Source of the DNA: Neorhizobium sp. NCHU2750
GTDB lineage: Bacteria > Pseudomonadota > Alphaproteobacteria > Rhizobiales > Rhizobiaceae
DNA length: 64,000 bases
Assembly (NCBI RefSeq): GCF_003597675.1
Contig: NZ_CP030827.1
Span: forward strand, 434,001 to 498,000
Reading direction: 5' to 3'
Shown here: positions 16,881-26,028 of the stretch, one piece after another
Layout: each line of letters opens with the position of its first letter
Numbering within the stretch: the stretch's first letter is position 1
The notes under the pieces: generated by a model
The model's database searches: none
Seen by the model: the letters and a program-made list of their open reading frames with translations, nothing else
What the model was told of the DNA's origin: nothing
Position numbers and translations under genes: made by a program

Positions 16881-18923
16881 ATGTCGAACTCCAACGATCC
16901 CCTGTTGCAGCCGTTTAACCTCAAGCATCTGCGGCTGAAGAACCGCATCATGTCGACCGCCCATGAGCCGGCCTATTCCGAAGACGGCATGCCGAAGGAT
17001 CGTTATCGGCTCTACCATCTGGAAAAGGCCAAGGGCGGCATCGCCATGACGATGACGGCGGGGTCGGCAAGCGTTTCCGTCGACAGTCCGCCGGCCTTCG
17101 GCAATCTCCTGGCCTACAAGGACGAGATCGTGCCCTGGCTGAAGAAGCTCGCCGACGACTGTCACGAGCATGGCACGGCGGTGATGATCCAGCTTACCCA
17201 CCTTGGCCGCCGCACCAACTGGAACAAAGGCAACTGGCTGCCTGTCCTGGCGCCATCGCCGATCCGCGAGCCCGCCCACCGCGCCTTTCCGAAGGAGATG
17301 GAGGACTGGGATATCGAGCGGGTCGTCAAGGACTATGCCGATGCCGCCGCCCGCATGCAGGAAGCCGGTCTCGACGGTATCGAGATCGAGGCTTACGGCC
17401 ATCTGATGGACCAGTTCTGGTCGCCCGCCACCAATCGCCGCGACGACGAATTCGGCGGCTCGCTGGACAACCGGCTACGTTTTTCCGATCGCGTTCTGAC
17501 GGCCGTGCGCAAGGCGGTCGGCGAAAACTTCATCGTCGGCATCCGCATGGTGGCCGACGAGGACTGGGACAGGGGCCTGTCGCGCGAGGAGGGGATCGAG
17601 ATCGCCAGGCGGCTGGTCGCCTCGGGCAATGTCGATTTCCTCAACGTCATTCGCGGCCATATCGATCACGATGCGTCGCTGAACGATGTCATCCCGATCC
17701 AGGGCATGCGCGCCTCGCCGCATCTCGATTTCGCCGGCGAGGTGCGGGCTGCGACGAAATTCCCGGTCTTCCATGCCGCCCGTATCGCCGATGTCGCAAC
17801 CGCACGGCATGCGATTGCCGAGGGCAAGCTCGACATGGTCGGCATGACCCGCGCCCATATCGCCGATCCGCATATCGTCAGGAAGATCATGGCAGGCGCG
17901 GAAGCCCGCATCCGCCCCTGCGTCGGCGCCACCTACTGTCTCGATAGAATCTATGAAGGCGGCGAGGCGCTCTGTATCCACAATGCGGCGACCGGCCGCG
18001 AGGCACTGATTGCCCACGAGATTGCGCCGGCAGCAGCAGTGCGCAAGGCGGTGGTGGTCGGTGCCGGCCCGGCAGGGCTTGAGGCGGCGCGGGTTCTGGC
18101 CGAACGCGGCCACAAGGTCACGGTGCTGGAAGCGACCGGCGAGGCCGGCGGCCAGGTCAATCTCCTTGTCCGCAATCCCCGCCGCAAGGAAATGATCGGC
18201 ATTGTCGACTGGCGACTTGCAGAACTCGAACGCCTCGGCGTCGAGATTCGCTATGATGTCTATGCGGAGGAAGGCGATGTCCTGTCGCTGGAGCCGGACC
18301 TCGTCATTGTCGCCACCGGCGGTTTCGCGCAGGTGCCGGAACTCGACGAGGGAGAGGATCTCATCACCTCGAGCTGGGATATTCTGGCCGGCACGGCAAA
18401 GCCGCAGGGGCCGGTCCTACTGTTCGACGACAATGGCGGCCATCCCGGCATGAGCGCCGCCGAAGTCATCGCCACCTCGGGCGCCACGCTCGAACTCGTC
18501 TCTCCCGAACGCTTCTTCGCGCCGGAAATGGGCGGCATGAACCACGTGCCTTATGCGAAAACTTTTGCCGAGAACGAGGTGACGGTAACGATCAATACAA
18601 GGCTGAAGGCGGTGCGCCGCAACGGCAACAGTCTGACGGCAGTGCTCGGTTCGGACTATTCGCCGGTCACCGTCGAGCGGCAGGTCGGCCAGGTCGTGGT
18701 CGAACATGGCACGGCGGCCAATGCCGATCTCTTCTTTGCCCTGAAACCCCTGTCGAGAAATCTCGGTGCGGTGGATTACGCAGCCCTGATCGCCCGTAGC
18801 GAGCCTTTGCCGCAAAAGCAGCCTGAAGCGGGTTTCGATCTCCTGCGCATCGGCGATGCTGTTTCAAGCCGCAACATCCATGCTGCCATCTATGATGCGC
18901 TGCGCCTCTGTTCGCTATTGTGA
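16881..18923 (+). CDS. NADH:flavin oxidoreductase, N-methylproline demethylase / dienoyl-CoA reductase type
   Basis: A 680-residue enzyme with an N-terminal old-yellow-enzyme TIM barrel (FMN; PFNLKHLRLKNRIMSTAHEPAY, EAYGHLMDQFWSPATNRRDDEFGGS) and a C-terminal FAD/NAD domain (KAVVVGAGPAGLEAARVLAERGHKVTVLE). Such proteins include 2,4-dienoyl-CoA reductase, trimethylamine and dimethylglycine demethylases and N-methylproline demethylase of stachydrine breakdown. The Fe-S segment reads CVGATYCLDRIYEGGEALC, lacking one of the four cysteines seen in FadH. Best guess is demethylation of an N-methylated amino acid such as N-methylproline. It stands alone on its strand. Confidence 0.78.
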   Translation: MSNSNDPLLQPFNLKHLRLKNRIMSTAHEPAYSEDGMPKDRYRLYHLEKAKGGIAMTMTAGSASVSVDSPPAFGNLLAYKDEIVPWLKKLADDCHEHGTAVMIQLTHLGRRTNWNKGNWLPVLAPSPIREPAHRAFPKEMEDWDIERVVKDYADAAARMQEAGLDGIEIEAYGHLMDQFWSPATNRRDDEFGGSLDNRLRFSDRVLTAVRKAVGENFIVGIRMVADEDWDRGLSREEGIEIARRLVASGNVDFLNVIRGHIDHDASLNDVIPIQGMRASPHLDFAGEVRAATKFPVFHAARIADVATARHAIAEGKLDMVGMTRAHIADPHIVRKIMAGAEARIRPCVGATYCLDRIYEGGEALCIHNAATGREALIAHEIAPAAAVRKAVVVGAGPAGLEAARVLAERGHKVTVLEATGEAGGQVNLLVRNPRRKEMIGIVDWRLAELERLGVEIRYDVYAEEGDVLSLEPDLVIVATGGFAQVPELDEGEDLITSSWDILAGTAKPQGPVLLFDDNGGHPGMSAAEVIATSGATLELVSPERFFAPEMGGMNHVPYAKTFAENEVTVTINTRLKAVRRNGNSLTAVLGSDYSPVTVERQVGQVVVEHGTAANADLFFALKPLSRNLGAVDYAALIARSEPLPQKQPEAGFDLLRIGDAVSSRNIHAAIYDALRLCSLL

Positions 18924-18926
18924 ACA

Positions 18927-18954
18927 TGAAAAGGGCGACACCGCGGTGCCGCCC
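18927..18954 (-). terminator. Rho-independent terminator of the PRC-barrel gene
   Basis: Read on the minus strand, a GC-rich hairpin (GGGCG-CACC ... GGTG-CGCCC arms, one mismatch) is followed by TTTT. It lies 59 bp past the stop codon of the gene on the minus strand and may also stop the opposite transcript. Confidence 0.65.
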
Positions 18955-19012
18955 CTGATCATCATGCCAGCCATTGGCGATGGTTCGCCCGTTCCGGGCA
19001 GCGCTCAGAGCC

Positions 19013-19660
19013 TTACTGCTTGGGCGCTGCCGTCGACGAGTTCGTGTCGTCGCCATTGGTGGATGGTGTAGTCGAAGGCGCGGAAGTCGCCGGCGTGGCC
19101 GATGTCGTCGAAGACGTCGTCATCGAATCCGTGCCGTCCTTCATATCGCGAAGCGCCTTGAATTCCGGTGCGGCCTTCAGCGCGTCTGCCGTCTCCGTCG
19201 TGGTCAGACGAACCTCGTTGCTCTTTGCATCGCGTGCCATGGTCACCTTGTCGATCGGCAGGGCGACATTCTTCTCGCCGATGCCGAGGAAGCCGCCGAC
19301 GCCGACCACGGCCGCGACGATGCCGCCGTTCTCCTGCAGGATCAGGTCGTTCACGTCACCGATGCTCTCATTGTCGGCATTGTAGATCGACTTGCCGATA
19401 TAATCATTGGCGCTGACCTGGTCTTTCGACTGCTGGGTCAGGAAGGCTGCATCGCCCATACCCGACCTGTCGGTCTTAGGCGCAGGTGCCATGCCGTTCG
19501 GCTGGGCTTCAGTCGTCGGTGCTGCCGGTGTGGCGGGCGTCGTCGTGCTGGTCTGCGCAAAAGCCGGCGCAATCGCGGTGGAGGTCAAAAGAGCGGCGGC
19601 AATGATGGCGCCAAGGGTCTTGTTCCCGAACTGGGCCTTGTTCCCGGTGGTGTTCGTCAT
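19013..19660 (-). CDS. Exported PRC-barrel domain protein
   Basis: A 215-residue protein with an N-terminal signal peptide (GAIIAAALLTSTAIAPAFA, cleavage after AFA). A Thr/Ala/Pro-rich linker follows, then a PRC-barrel (~80-165: YIGKSIYNADNESIGDVNDLILQENGGIVAAVVGVGGFLGIGEKNVALPID) and a Ser/Thr-rich low-complexity tail (~180-215). PRC-barrels are small beta barrels found in RimM, photosynthetic reaction centre H and many rhizobial envelope proteins. Location is probably periplasmic; the function is unknown. It is separated by 214 bp from the next minus-strand gene. Confidence 0.85.
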   Translation of the reverse strand: MTNTTGNKAQFGNKTLGAIIAAALLTSTAIAPAFAQTSTTTPATPAAPTTEAQPNGMAPAPKTDRSGMGDAAFLTQQSKDQVSANDYIGKSIYNADNESIGDVNDLILQENGGIVAAVVGVGGFLGIGEKNVALPIDKVTMARDAKSNEVRLTTTETADALKAAPEFKALRDMKDGTDSMTTSSTTSATPATSAPSTTPSTNGDDTNSSTAAPKQ

Positions 19661-19874
19661 GGTGATCCTGCCTCTTCAGTTTGTTATCGTTCCATCGATA
19701 GGCTGCCGCCTTTGACCGGGTGGTCCCGGGTGGTCATTGCGGTGGCGGCTCGATAGTCAAACAAAGCTGGGCAGGTTCGGTTCCCCGCGGCATCGTTTTT
19801 TTGCCCGGCCATTTTCCGGTCTGGCGCCATGCCTGTCCCGTTCTCATGCCGCCGGGACAGGCCGTTTCGCGTCC

Positions 19875-20756
19875 TCAGGGAAGATAGGCCGGGTCGTATT
19901 TCGCCTTGGCGCCGACATCCAGAACGAAGGTCGCACCGGCCATCGGATCGGCGGTGCGGCTGGCCTCGTCGAGCCCTTCCCATGCGGAGGTGACGGCGAT
20001 CCGGCCATTGTCGATAAAGGCCGGGCAGGTCGTTCTTTTGGCCGGAAGCTGGTAGCGCTGGATGAAGCTGCCATCGGCGCTGTAATGATCGAGCGCCGCC
20101 TCGCCCCAGCGGGCATTCCAGATATGCCCGTCGGCATCGCAGATCGACCCGTCGATCCCGCCCGCATCGGCGCTTCCGTCGATAAACAGCGTTGGCTTGC
20201 CGCTGGGAAGGCCGGTTGCCGGATCGACCGCGACCGTCATCATCTTGTTGGCCCGCGTATCGACGAAATAGGCAGTGGCGGCATCCGGCGAAAAGCAGAT
20301 CGAGTTCGGGATGCTCACCGTATCGAACAGTTTCGTCACCACGCCTCTGGCCACGTGATAGATCGCGCCCGCGCCGTCGGCCGCAGTTCGCCCCATCGTG
20401 CCGATCCACAGGCTGCCGGAGGCATGCATGCGCCCGTCATTGGAGCGGTTGCCATCGCGGCCCGGTTCGATCTCCCCATGCGGCGTCAGTTCGCCGGTGG
20501 CCCGGTTGCGGATGAACAGGCCTTTGTCGCTGGCGATCAATTGCCGCCCGGAATCGATGCGGGCAACGACGCTTGCCATCACCGGCAGGGAGAACGCCGA
20601 CTGTGTGCCGCTTGAAAGCTCCAGCGAATAGATCTCCTTGCCGAGAATGTTGCACCACCACAGCGTATTGGTCTCGGCCTCGAAGCTTGCTCCCTCGCCG
20701 AGTTCGCACAAAGTCGAAGACAGAACGCTGCCCTTGAACGGATGAATGGATGCCAC
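19875..20756 (-). CDS. SMP-30/gluconolactonase/LRE family lactonase
   Basis: A 293-residue beta-propeller hydrolase that opens sugar lactones (gluconolactone, arabinolactone). Seen: LCELGEGASFEAETNTLWWCNILG with the metal-binding Glu, SNDGRMHASGSLWIGTMGR with the substrate Asn/Asp, and SIPNSICFSPDAATAYFVDT. I place the start at GTG 20756 because AAGGAGG sits five bases before it; an earlier in-frame ATG at 20837 has no such site. No sugar-catabolism genes adjoin it, so the lactone is unknown. Confidence 0.88.
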   Translation of the reverse strand: MASIHPFKGSVLSSTLCELGEGASFEAETNTLWWCNILGKEIYSLELSSGTQSAFSLPVMASVVARIDSGRQLIASDKGLFIRNRATGELTPHGEIEPGRDGNRSNDGRMHASGSLWIGTMGRTAADGAGAIYHVARGVVTKLFDTVSIPNSICFSPDAATAYFVDTRANKMMTVAVDPATGLPSGKPTLFIDGSADAGGIDGSICDADGHIWNARWGEAALDHYSADGSFIQRYQLPAKRTTCPAFIDNGRIAVTSAWEGLDEASRTADPMAGATFVLDVGAKAKYDPAYLP

Positions 20757-21141
20757 GTCTTCCTCCTTGAGATGCGCAGCGAAGCTGGCGGATCGCCACG
20801 GGGCGTCAATTCGCCACATCCGCTTGCGCCTGTCCACTGCTTCACAGCCCGAAGTAGATGATGCACATCAATTTATTCGGCGCCATCGCTTGTGTTCCGC
20901 GGTCGCAGGCACTCCAACCGGCCCCGGCATTGCGGATAAAACTGTTGGCGAGGCAAAAAATTAACATCTCCTTTAAGTCTGCAGTGGAAGCTCTCGCCGG
21001 CAAGACACGCGACGCGGGAAGAAATGCAGGGAAATTGCAACTTTCGTCTTTTCTCCCGTAGAGCGATCTCCGAAAATCCCCTGAATGATTCGTGGGCTTG
21101 TGCCGCAAATTGGCGCAGTCGGTGGAGTAGAGAAGTCAGAA
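20757..21141. other. Intergenic region between divergent lactonase and LuxR-type genes
   Basis: About 385 bp that must carry two divergent promoters. It is less GC-rich near 20940-20980 (AAAAAATTAACAT). I find no lux-box palindrome, no small coding frame with a good start site and no terminator that I can support. Confidence 0.45.
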
Positions 21142-21873
21142 ATGTCCAAGTTGGAAACCGCCACCGAACTGATGAATCTCGACGTCGATATCGACGAAGT
21201 CGCCGGGCTGAAGACGCAATTCGACGTGTTCCGCTTCGTCAAGCGACTGGCGGAATCATACGGCTACCGCAATTTCATGGTTCTCAATCTGCCGCCGTCG
21301 ACGGCGCGCGGCCTTGCCGGCAGCGCCATCATCAACAACTGGCCGGCAGAGCTCGTTTCGCTTTTCGATCGCGAAGGCCTGCTGCAGTCGAGCCACGTCG
21401 TGCGCCGCCTTCGCCGTTCGACCACGCCCTTCTTCTATGATCTCGAAGAGATCCCGGCCGAGGCCGAAGGTCCTGACATGCGCGAGATCTTCGGCCGTTT
21501 CGGCATCGTCCGTGGCGGATGCTTTCCGGTTAGTGACGCAGCTGGCGCGCGCGGCGCGGTCGTCATCGGCGGCACCGGCCCGAGCCTCAATCGTCAGCAG
21601 ATGATGGAACTGACCTATGCCTCCATCCATATCTTCGACAAGCTGGCCGAAATCCGCAATCTCGATATCCGCCCCGCAGAGCTTCTGACCGAACGCGAAG
21701 TCGATTGCCTCAACTGGACGGCCGCCGGCAAGACCAGCGCCGAAATTGCCGAGATCCTTGGCCTCTCCGAACATACCGTCAATCATTACCTCAATCGCGC
21801 CGCCAAGAAGCTCGATACCGTCAACCGCACCCAGGCGGTGGCCAAGGCCTTGCGCATCGGCCTGATCAAGTAG
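21142..21873 (+). CDS. LuxR-family transcriptional regulator with autoinducer-binding-like domain
   Basis: A 243-residue regulator. Residues ~20-165 resemble the autoinducer-binding domain (GYRNFMVLNLPPS, INNWPAELVSLFDREGLLQSSHVVRRLRRSTTPFFYDL). Residues ~180-243 are a LuxR helix-turn-helix (LTEREVDCLNWTAAGKTSAEIAEILGLSEHTVNHYLNRAAKKL). The aspartate that binds the acyl-homoserine-lactone amide in TraR (within DPV) reads SHV here, so it may not bind an AHL. No luxI gene is present. It lies upstream of the sigma-54 small-RNA locus, but a link is not shown. Confidence 0.85.
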   Translation: MSKLETATELMNLDVDIDEVAGLKTQFDVFRFVKRLAESYGYRNFMVLNLPPSTARGLAGSAIINNWPAELVSLFDREGLLQSSHVVRRLRRSTTPFFYDLEEIPAEAEGPDMREIFGRFGIVRGGCFPVSDAAGARGAVVIGGTGPSLNRQQMMELTYASIHIFDKLAEIRNLDIRPAELLTEREVDCLNWTAAGKTSAEIAEILGLSEHTVNHYLNRAAKKLDTVNRTQAVAKALRIGLIK

Positions 21874-22048
21874 GCCTCGGGCATCTCCGGATCCTCTGTT
21901 GCGGCGCACCGCGCTTTTTGCAGGGCAGCATTTTCGACAATGCTTTCCGGCTCTTCCATTCCGGGACGGCCTCCAACAAAAGATGCCTGGCAGCATCTTT
22001 TGCTGCTCATCCTGTGTTTCGGATAGGAAATATTGCGGCTTTACTAAT

Positions 22049-22067
22049 TTGCACAACAGATGTGCAA
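22049..22067. promoter_or_regulatory. NtrC-like upstream activator site
   Basis: TTGCACAACAGATGTGCAA fits the TGCAC-N7-GTGCA layout of NtrC enhancers. It lies about 100 bp upstream of a sigma-54 promoter, the expected distance. A possible half site (TTGCAGTGCAA) is at about 22079-22089. Confidence 0.65.
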
Positions 22068-22159
22068 TCTGATGTTTGTTGCAGTGCAAAAAGCCACCCA
22101 GATCGACGCCGGATGCATAAATTAACCTTGAAAATGCCCGTTGCGGCGGTTTTCGCGAA

Positions 22160-22175
22160 TGGCACGTTTCATGCA
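22160..22175 (+). promoter_or_regulatory. Sigma-54 (RpoN) promoter
   Basis: TGGCACGTTTCATGCA has the invariant GG (-24) and GC (-12) with ten bases between and matches TGGCAC-N5-TTGC except for one base. Transcription should start near 22186. Confidence 0.7.
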
Positions 22176-22185
22176 TTCTTCTTTG

Positions 22186-22292
22186 TCAGGTCCAGAGGGG
22201 ACTGAAGAAAAGCGTACCAAGAGACGCGACCAAGAAAAAAGCCGCTGTCCGGTTTGAGCGCCCTGAGGCCGCCGTCCGGACAGCGGCTTTAT
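22186..22292 (+). ncRNA. mmgR: Probable small RNA of the MmgR / alpha-r8 (suhB motif) family, sigma-54 driven
   Basis: A transcript of about 107 nt is predicted from the sigma-54 promoter to a strong 3' hairpin whose 15-bp arms are 22238-22252 and 22276-22290 (AAAGCCGCTGTCCGG with its complement), followed by TTTATT. The 5' part is purine-rich and unstructured (GAAGAAAAGCG, CAAGAAAAAAG). No protein frame of note lies inside. From memory, alpha-r8 sRNAs are 80-109 nt long, and MmgR of Sinorhizobium is controlled by nitrogen source through NtrC and limits polyhydroxybutyrate granules. Length and promoter logic fit; sequence identity to the family is not checked. Confidence 0.6.
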
Positions 22293-22390
22293 TCATCTTG
22301 CCCCCCGGCAATCTCCACTCCTATATAACGGCAATGATGGCGGTCCGGCGCGATAGGTTGCGGGGCCGCTTGCGATGCGAGGAGTTCGAC

Positions 22391-23575
22391 ATGCCGGATG
22401 TAACGAAGGATCAGGTGCTGGCCGCGCTCGCCAAGGTTCGTGGTCCCGATCTGGAAGGCGACCTCGTGTCCCGCGGCATGGTCTCCGATATCTTCATTTC
22501 CGATGCCAAGGCCTATTTTTCGATCACCGTTCCCGCAGACCGGGCGCGGGAGCTGGAGCCGCTCCGGCTCGCCGCCGAAAAGGCGGTGACCGCTGTTCCC
22601 GGTATCAAGGGAGCGCTCGTCACGCTGACGGCTGACCACAAAGCTTCGTCCTCTCCGCGGCCGGCACCGGCGCCTGCCTCACACGGGCATGGCCATGGGC
22701 ATGGTCATGCGCCGGCAAGTGCCGGCCCGGCGGGCCAGCCGCGCGGCCCGGCCCAGGGAGGCGTTGCCGCCAAGGCCGGCGTTCCGGGCGTCGGCGCCAT
22801 CGTTGCGGTTGCCTCCGGCAAGGGCGGCGTCGGCAAATCCACCACTGCCGTCAATTTCGCCCTCGGCCTTCAGGCCAACGGCCTGCGCGTCGGCATTCTC
22901 GATGCGGATATCTATGGCCCCTCGGTGCCGCGACTGCTGAAAATTTCCGGACGCCCCGAACAGATCGACGGCCGGCTGATCAAGCCCATGGAAAACTACG
23001 GGCTGAAGGCCATGTCGATGGGCTTTCTCGTCGATGAGGAAACCGCGATGATCTGGCGCGGCCCAATGGTCCAGTCGGCGCTTCTGCAGATGCTGCGCGA
23101 AGTCGCCTGGGGTGAACTCGACGTGCTCGTCGTCGACATGCCGCCCGGCACCGGCGACGCCCAGCTGACCATGGCTCAGCAGGTGCCGCTGGCCGGCGCC
23201 GTGATCGTCTCGACGCCGCAGGATCTGGCGCTCATCGACGCCCGCAAGGCGGTGACCATGTTCCGCAAGGTCGAGATCCCGCTTCTCGGCATCGTCGAGA
23301 ACATGAGCTATTTTCTCGCACCCGATACCGGCAAGCGCTACGACATCTTCGGCCATGGCGGGGCGCGGGCGGAAGCCGAGCGGATCGGTGTTCCCTTCCT
23401 CGGCGAGGTTCCGCTGACGATGGATATCCGTGAACGCTCCGATCTCGGCACGCCGATCGTCCATGCCGAACCGCAAAGCGAAATCGCCGGGATTTACAGG
23501 GATATCGCGGCCTCGGTCTGGGCGCAGCTGTCGCAGGGCAACCGCCGCAAGGCGCCATCGATCGTGTTCGACTGA
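22391..23575 (+). CDS. mrp: Mrp/NBP35 family Fe-S cluster carrier ATPase
   Basis: A 394-residue cytosolic P-loop protein that carries Fe-S clusters to target enzymes (ApbC/Mrp). Residues 1-85 form a MIP18-like domain (DVTKDQVLAALAKVRGPDLEGDLVSRGMV). A linker at ~90-130 contains HGHGHGHGH and Pro/Ala runs. The ATPase domain has the deviant Walker A VASGKGGVGKSTTAVNFALGL, then DADIYGPSVPRLL and DMPPGTGDAQLT. The CxxC usual near the C-terminus of Mrp is not obvious (VENMSYFLAPDTGKRYDIFG in place of a cysteine-bearing form). ATG 22391 is selected to give the conserved N-terminus. Confidence 0.9.
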   Translation: MPDVTKDQVLAALAKVRGPDLEGDLVSRGMVSDIFISDAKAYFSITVPADRARELEPLRLAAEKAVTAVPGIKGALVTLTADHKASSSPRPAPAPASHGHGHGHGHAPASAGPAGQPRGPAQGGVAAKAGVPGVGAIVAVASGKGGVGKSTTAVNFALGLQANGLRVGILDADIYGPSVPRLLKISGRPEQIDGRLIKPMENYGLKAMSMGFLVDEETAMIWRGPMVQSALLQMLREVAWGELDVLVVDMPPGTGDAQLTMAQQVPLAGAVIVSTPQDLALIDARKAVTMFRKVEIPLLGIVENMSYFLAPDTGKRYDIFGHGGARAEAERIGVPFLGEVPLTMDIRERSDLGTPIVHAEPQSEIAGIYRDIAASVWAQLSQGNRRKAPSIVFD

Positions 23576-23966
23576 TCGCGCATCGGCGGTGGTGGATGCC
23601 GCTTGCGGCTTCTGTGAGTTGCGCGCACGGCTTGTGGCCGTTAGCCGCATCGCCTTGCGCGACAGGCTTTTCAGGCGGATGTCTGGGGATCTCTGGCGGA
23701 TCGCCACGGCACCCCGCCTCTTGATTTTAAGAAGGGCTGTCTTTATAGGCGCGTCGCTCTTGGGCCTGTCTCGACACGCAGGCTATTGAGACGTTGCAAC
23801 CGGGTTCTGAAGTTTTTTAGGCACCGGTCGCCATTCGTAGATTGAGAGTGATCAAGGCCTGCCGCATAAAAAGGTAGTTTGGAAGTACACCCGCTCCACT
23901 GTCTAAGTCTCTATTCCCTTCGTTTCCCGTCGTCCTTCGGAAAGGCTGACTGAGGTCAGGCACCAT
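23576..23966. other. Intergenic region between mrp and kup
   Basis: About 390 bp that should hold the kup promoter. There are open frames on both strands but none has a convincing start or recognisable product. A short repeat CTGAGGTCAGG lies just before kup. I see no known riboswitch. Confidence 0.4.
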
Positions 23967-25868
23967 ATGGGTCACCCCGCTGAACAGCATGCAGCCGAAA
24001 AGACGAGCAAACAGAGCCTTTTTGCGCTCGCATTGGGCTCGGTCGGCGTTGTCTATGGCGATATCGGCACCAGCCCGCTTTACGCTTTCCGCGAGGCGTT
24101 GAAGCCGGTTGCCGCAGATGGCGTGACGCAGGGCGAGATCATCGGCATCATCTCGCTGATGATCTGGACGCTGACGGTGATCGTCACGCTTAAATACGTG
24201 CTGCTGCTGTTGCGGGCCGATAACGACGGTGAAGGCGGCACCCTGTCGCTGTTGGCTCTGCTCACCAAGTCCGTCAATGGTCAACGCGCCTTCCTGATGA
24301 TCCTCGGTCTTGTCGGTGCGGCATTGTTCCTCGGTGACGCAATGATCACGCCGGCGCTGTCGGTCATGTCGGCGGTCGAGGGTCTGAAACTGGTCACTCC
24401 CCGGCTCGACAGTGCCGTCTTGCCCATCTCGGTCGTCATCCTGATCGCGCTTTTCGCCATCCAGTCGAAGGGCACGGGCATGGTGGCCCGCTTCTTCGGT
24501 CCGATCACCGCGCTCTGGTTCATCGTCATGGGACTTTGTGGCCTCATGCACATCGCCGACGACCTGACCATTCTGAAGGCGTTTAATCCCTGGTATGCGA
24601 TCGAGTTCGTCATGCGCGAGGGCTTTGCCGGCGTCGTCGTCCTCGGCGCGGTCTTCCTGACGGTGACCGGCGCTGAGGCGCTTTATGCCGATCTCGGCCA
24701 TTTTGGCCGCCGCCCCATCCAGTATGCCTGGTTTCTCCTGGTCTTCCCGGCACTGCTGTTGAACTATCTGGGGCAGGGGGCCTTCGTGCTGCAGACACCG
24801 GAGGCGATGGGCAATCCATTCTTCCTGATGTTCCCGCAATGGGCGCTGCTGCCGGTCGTCATCCTTGCGACCGCGGCAACCATCATCGCCAGCCAGGCGG
24901 TCATCACCGGTGCCTTCTCGCTCGTCCGCCAGGCGATCCACCTCGGCTATATGCCGCGCATGCAGATACTCTTCACCTCAGAGACCAATACCGGGCAGAT
25001 CTTCCTGCCGAGCGTCAACACGCTGCTGCTCGTCGGTGTGATCACCCTCGTACTCGGCTTTGAAAGCTCCGATGCGCTGGCCACCGCCTATGGCATCTCG
25101 GTAACGGGAGCCATGGTCGTTACCACACTGATGGCCTTCGAATTCGTCCGGCTGAAATGGAAATGGCCGCAGACGGTGGCGATCGCCACGCTTGCGCCGC
25201 TGCTGGCAATCGAGGTAATTTTCCTCGGGGCCAACCTGTTGAAGATCCATGACGGCGGCTGGGTGCCGGCCATGCTGGCGGCCGGTTTCACCATCGTCAT
25301 GTGGACCTGGAAGCGTGGCACCGCCATCCTATTCGAAAAGACCCGCCGCATCGACGTGCCGCTCGATGCCTTCGTGCCGATGGTGGAGAAGAAATCCGAT
25401 CACGCGCCCGTATCGGTTCCCGGCATCGCGATCTTCCTGACCAGCGACCCGGAAACCGCGCCCGCCGCTCTCCTGCACAATATCAAGCACAATCACGTGC
25501 TGCACGAAAAGAACGTCATCCTGACCATCCGCACGGTCAACAAGCCGCGCGTGGCGATGGACGAGCGCTTCAAGGTGGAAAAAATCTCCGAGCGCTTCAC
25601 CACCATCGAATTGCGCTTCGGCTTCATGGAATCGCACAACGTCTCCCAGGCGCTCGCCTACCTGCGCAAGACCGGCTTCAAGTTCGACATCATGTCGACC
25701 TCCTTCTATCTCGGCCGCCGCAAGCTCGTGCCGGATGCGGAATCCGGCATGCCCATGTGGCAGGACAGGCTCTATATCGCCATGGCCAATGCCGCGACCG
25801 ACCCGTCGGACTATTTCCACCTGCCGGCAAACCGGGTGGTCGAGCTCGGCTCTCACGTCATCATCTGA
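23967..25868 (+). CDS. kup: Kup potassium uptake protein
   Basis: A 633-residue KUP/HAK/KT low-affinity K+ transporter of the inner membrane. The first membrane segment carries [23 protein letters not shown], the family signature, and [18 protein letters not shown] follows. About twelve hydrophobic helices end near residue 450, followed by a cytosolic domain ([38 protein letters not shown]). Length is normal. It appears to be a single-gene unit. Confidence 0.95.
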   Translation: MGHPAEQHAAEKTSKQSLFALALGSVGVVYGDIGTSPLYAFREALKPVAADGVTQGEIIGIISLMIWTLTVIVTLKYVLLLLRADNDGEGGTLSLLALLTKSVNGQRAFLMILGLVGAALFLGDAMITPALSVMSAVEGLKLVTPRLDSAVLPISVVILIALFAIQSKGTGMVARFFGPITALWFIVMGLCGLMHIADDLTILKAFNPWYAIEFVMREGFAGVVVLGAVFLTVTGAEALYADLGHFGRRPIQYAWFLLVFPALLLNYLGQGAFVLQTPEAMGNPFFLMFPQWALLPVVILATAATIIASQAVITGAFSLVRQAIHLGYMPRMQILFTSETNTGQIFLPSVNTLLLVGVITLVLGFESSDALATAYGISVTGAMVVTTLMAFEFVRLKWKWPQTVAIATLAPLLAIEVIFLGANLLKIHDGGWVPAMLAAGFTIVMWTWKRGTAILFEKTRRIDVPLDAFVPMVEKKSDHAPVSVPGIAIFLTSDPETAPAALLHNIKHNHVLHEKNVILTIRTVNKPRVAMDERFKVEKISERFTTIELRFGFMESHNVSQALAYLRKTGFKFDIMSTSFYLGRRKLVPDAESGMPMWQDRLYIAMANAATDPSDYFHLPANRVVELGSHVII

Positions 25869-26028
25869 GGCCATCCACAACGTGTACCGGCCGTGGCATT
25901 CACGCATCTGTTAAATGCGCGTGTGCTGATGAAGCTTGTCTTGCAAGGCTTTCACCTTCCGGCGTTAACCGGTCATCAAGGTTAATAATTCACTCTTTGG
26001 TCATTGTCTGACTTGTGGAGTTGCCGTC

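Noticed and set aside
22112..22204. A 30-codon frame ending at TGA 22204
   Set aside because: It lies across the sigma-54 promoter, so it would not be in the transcript; likely chance.
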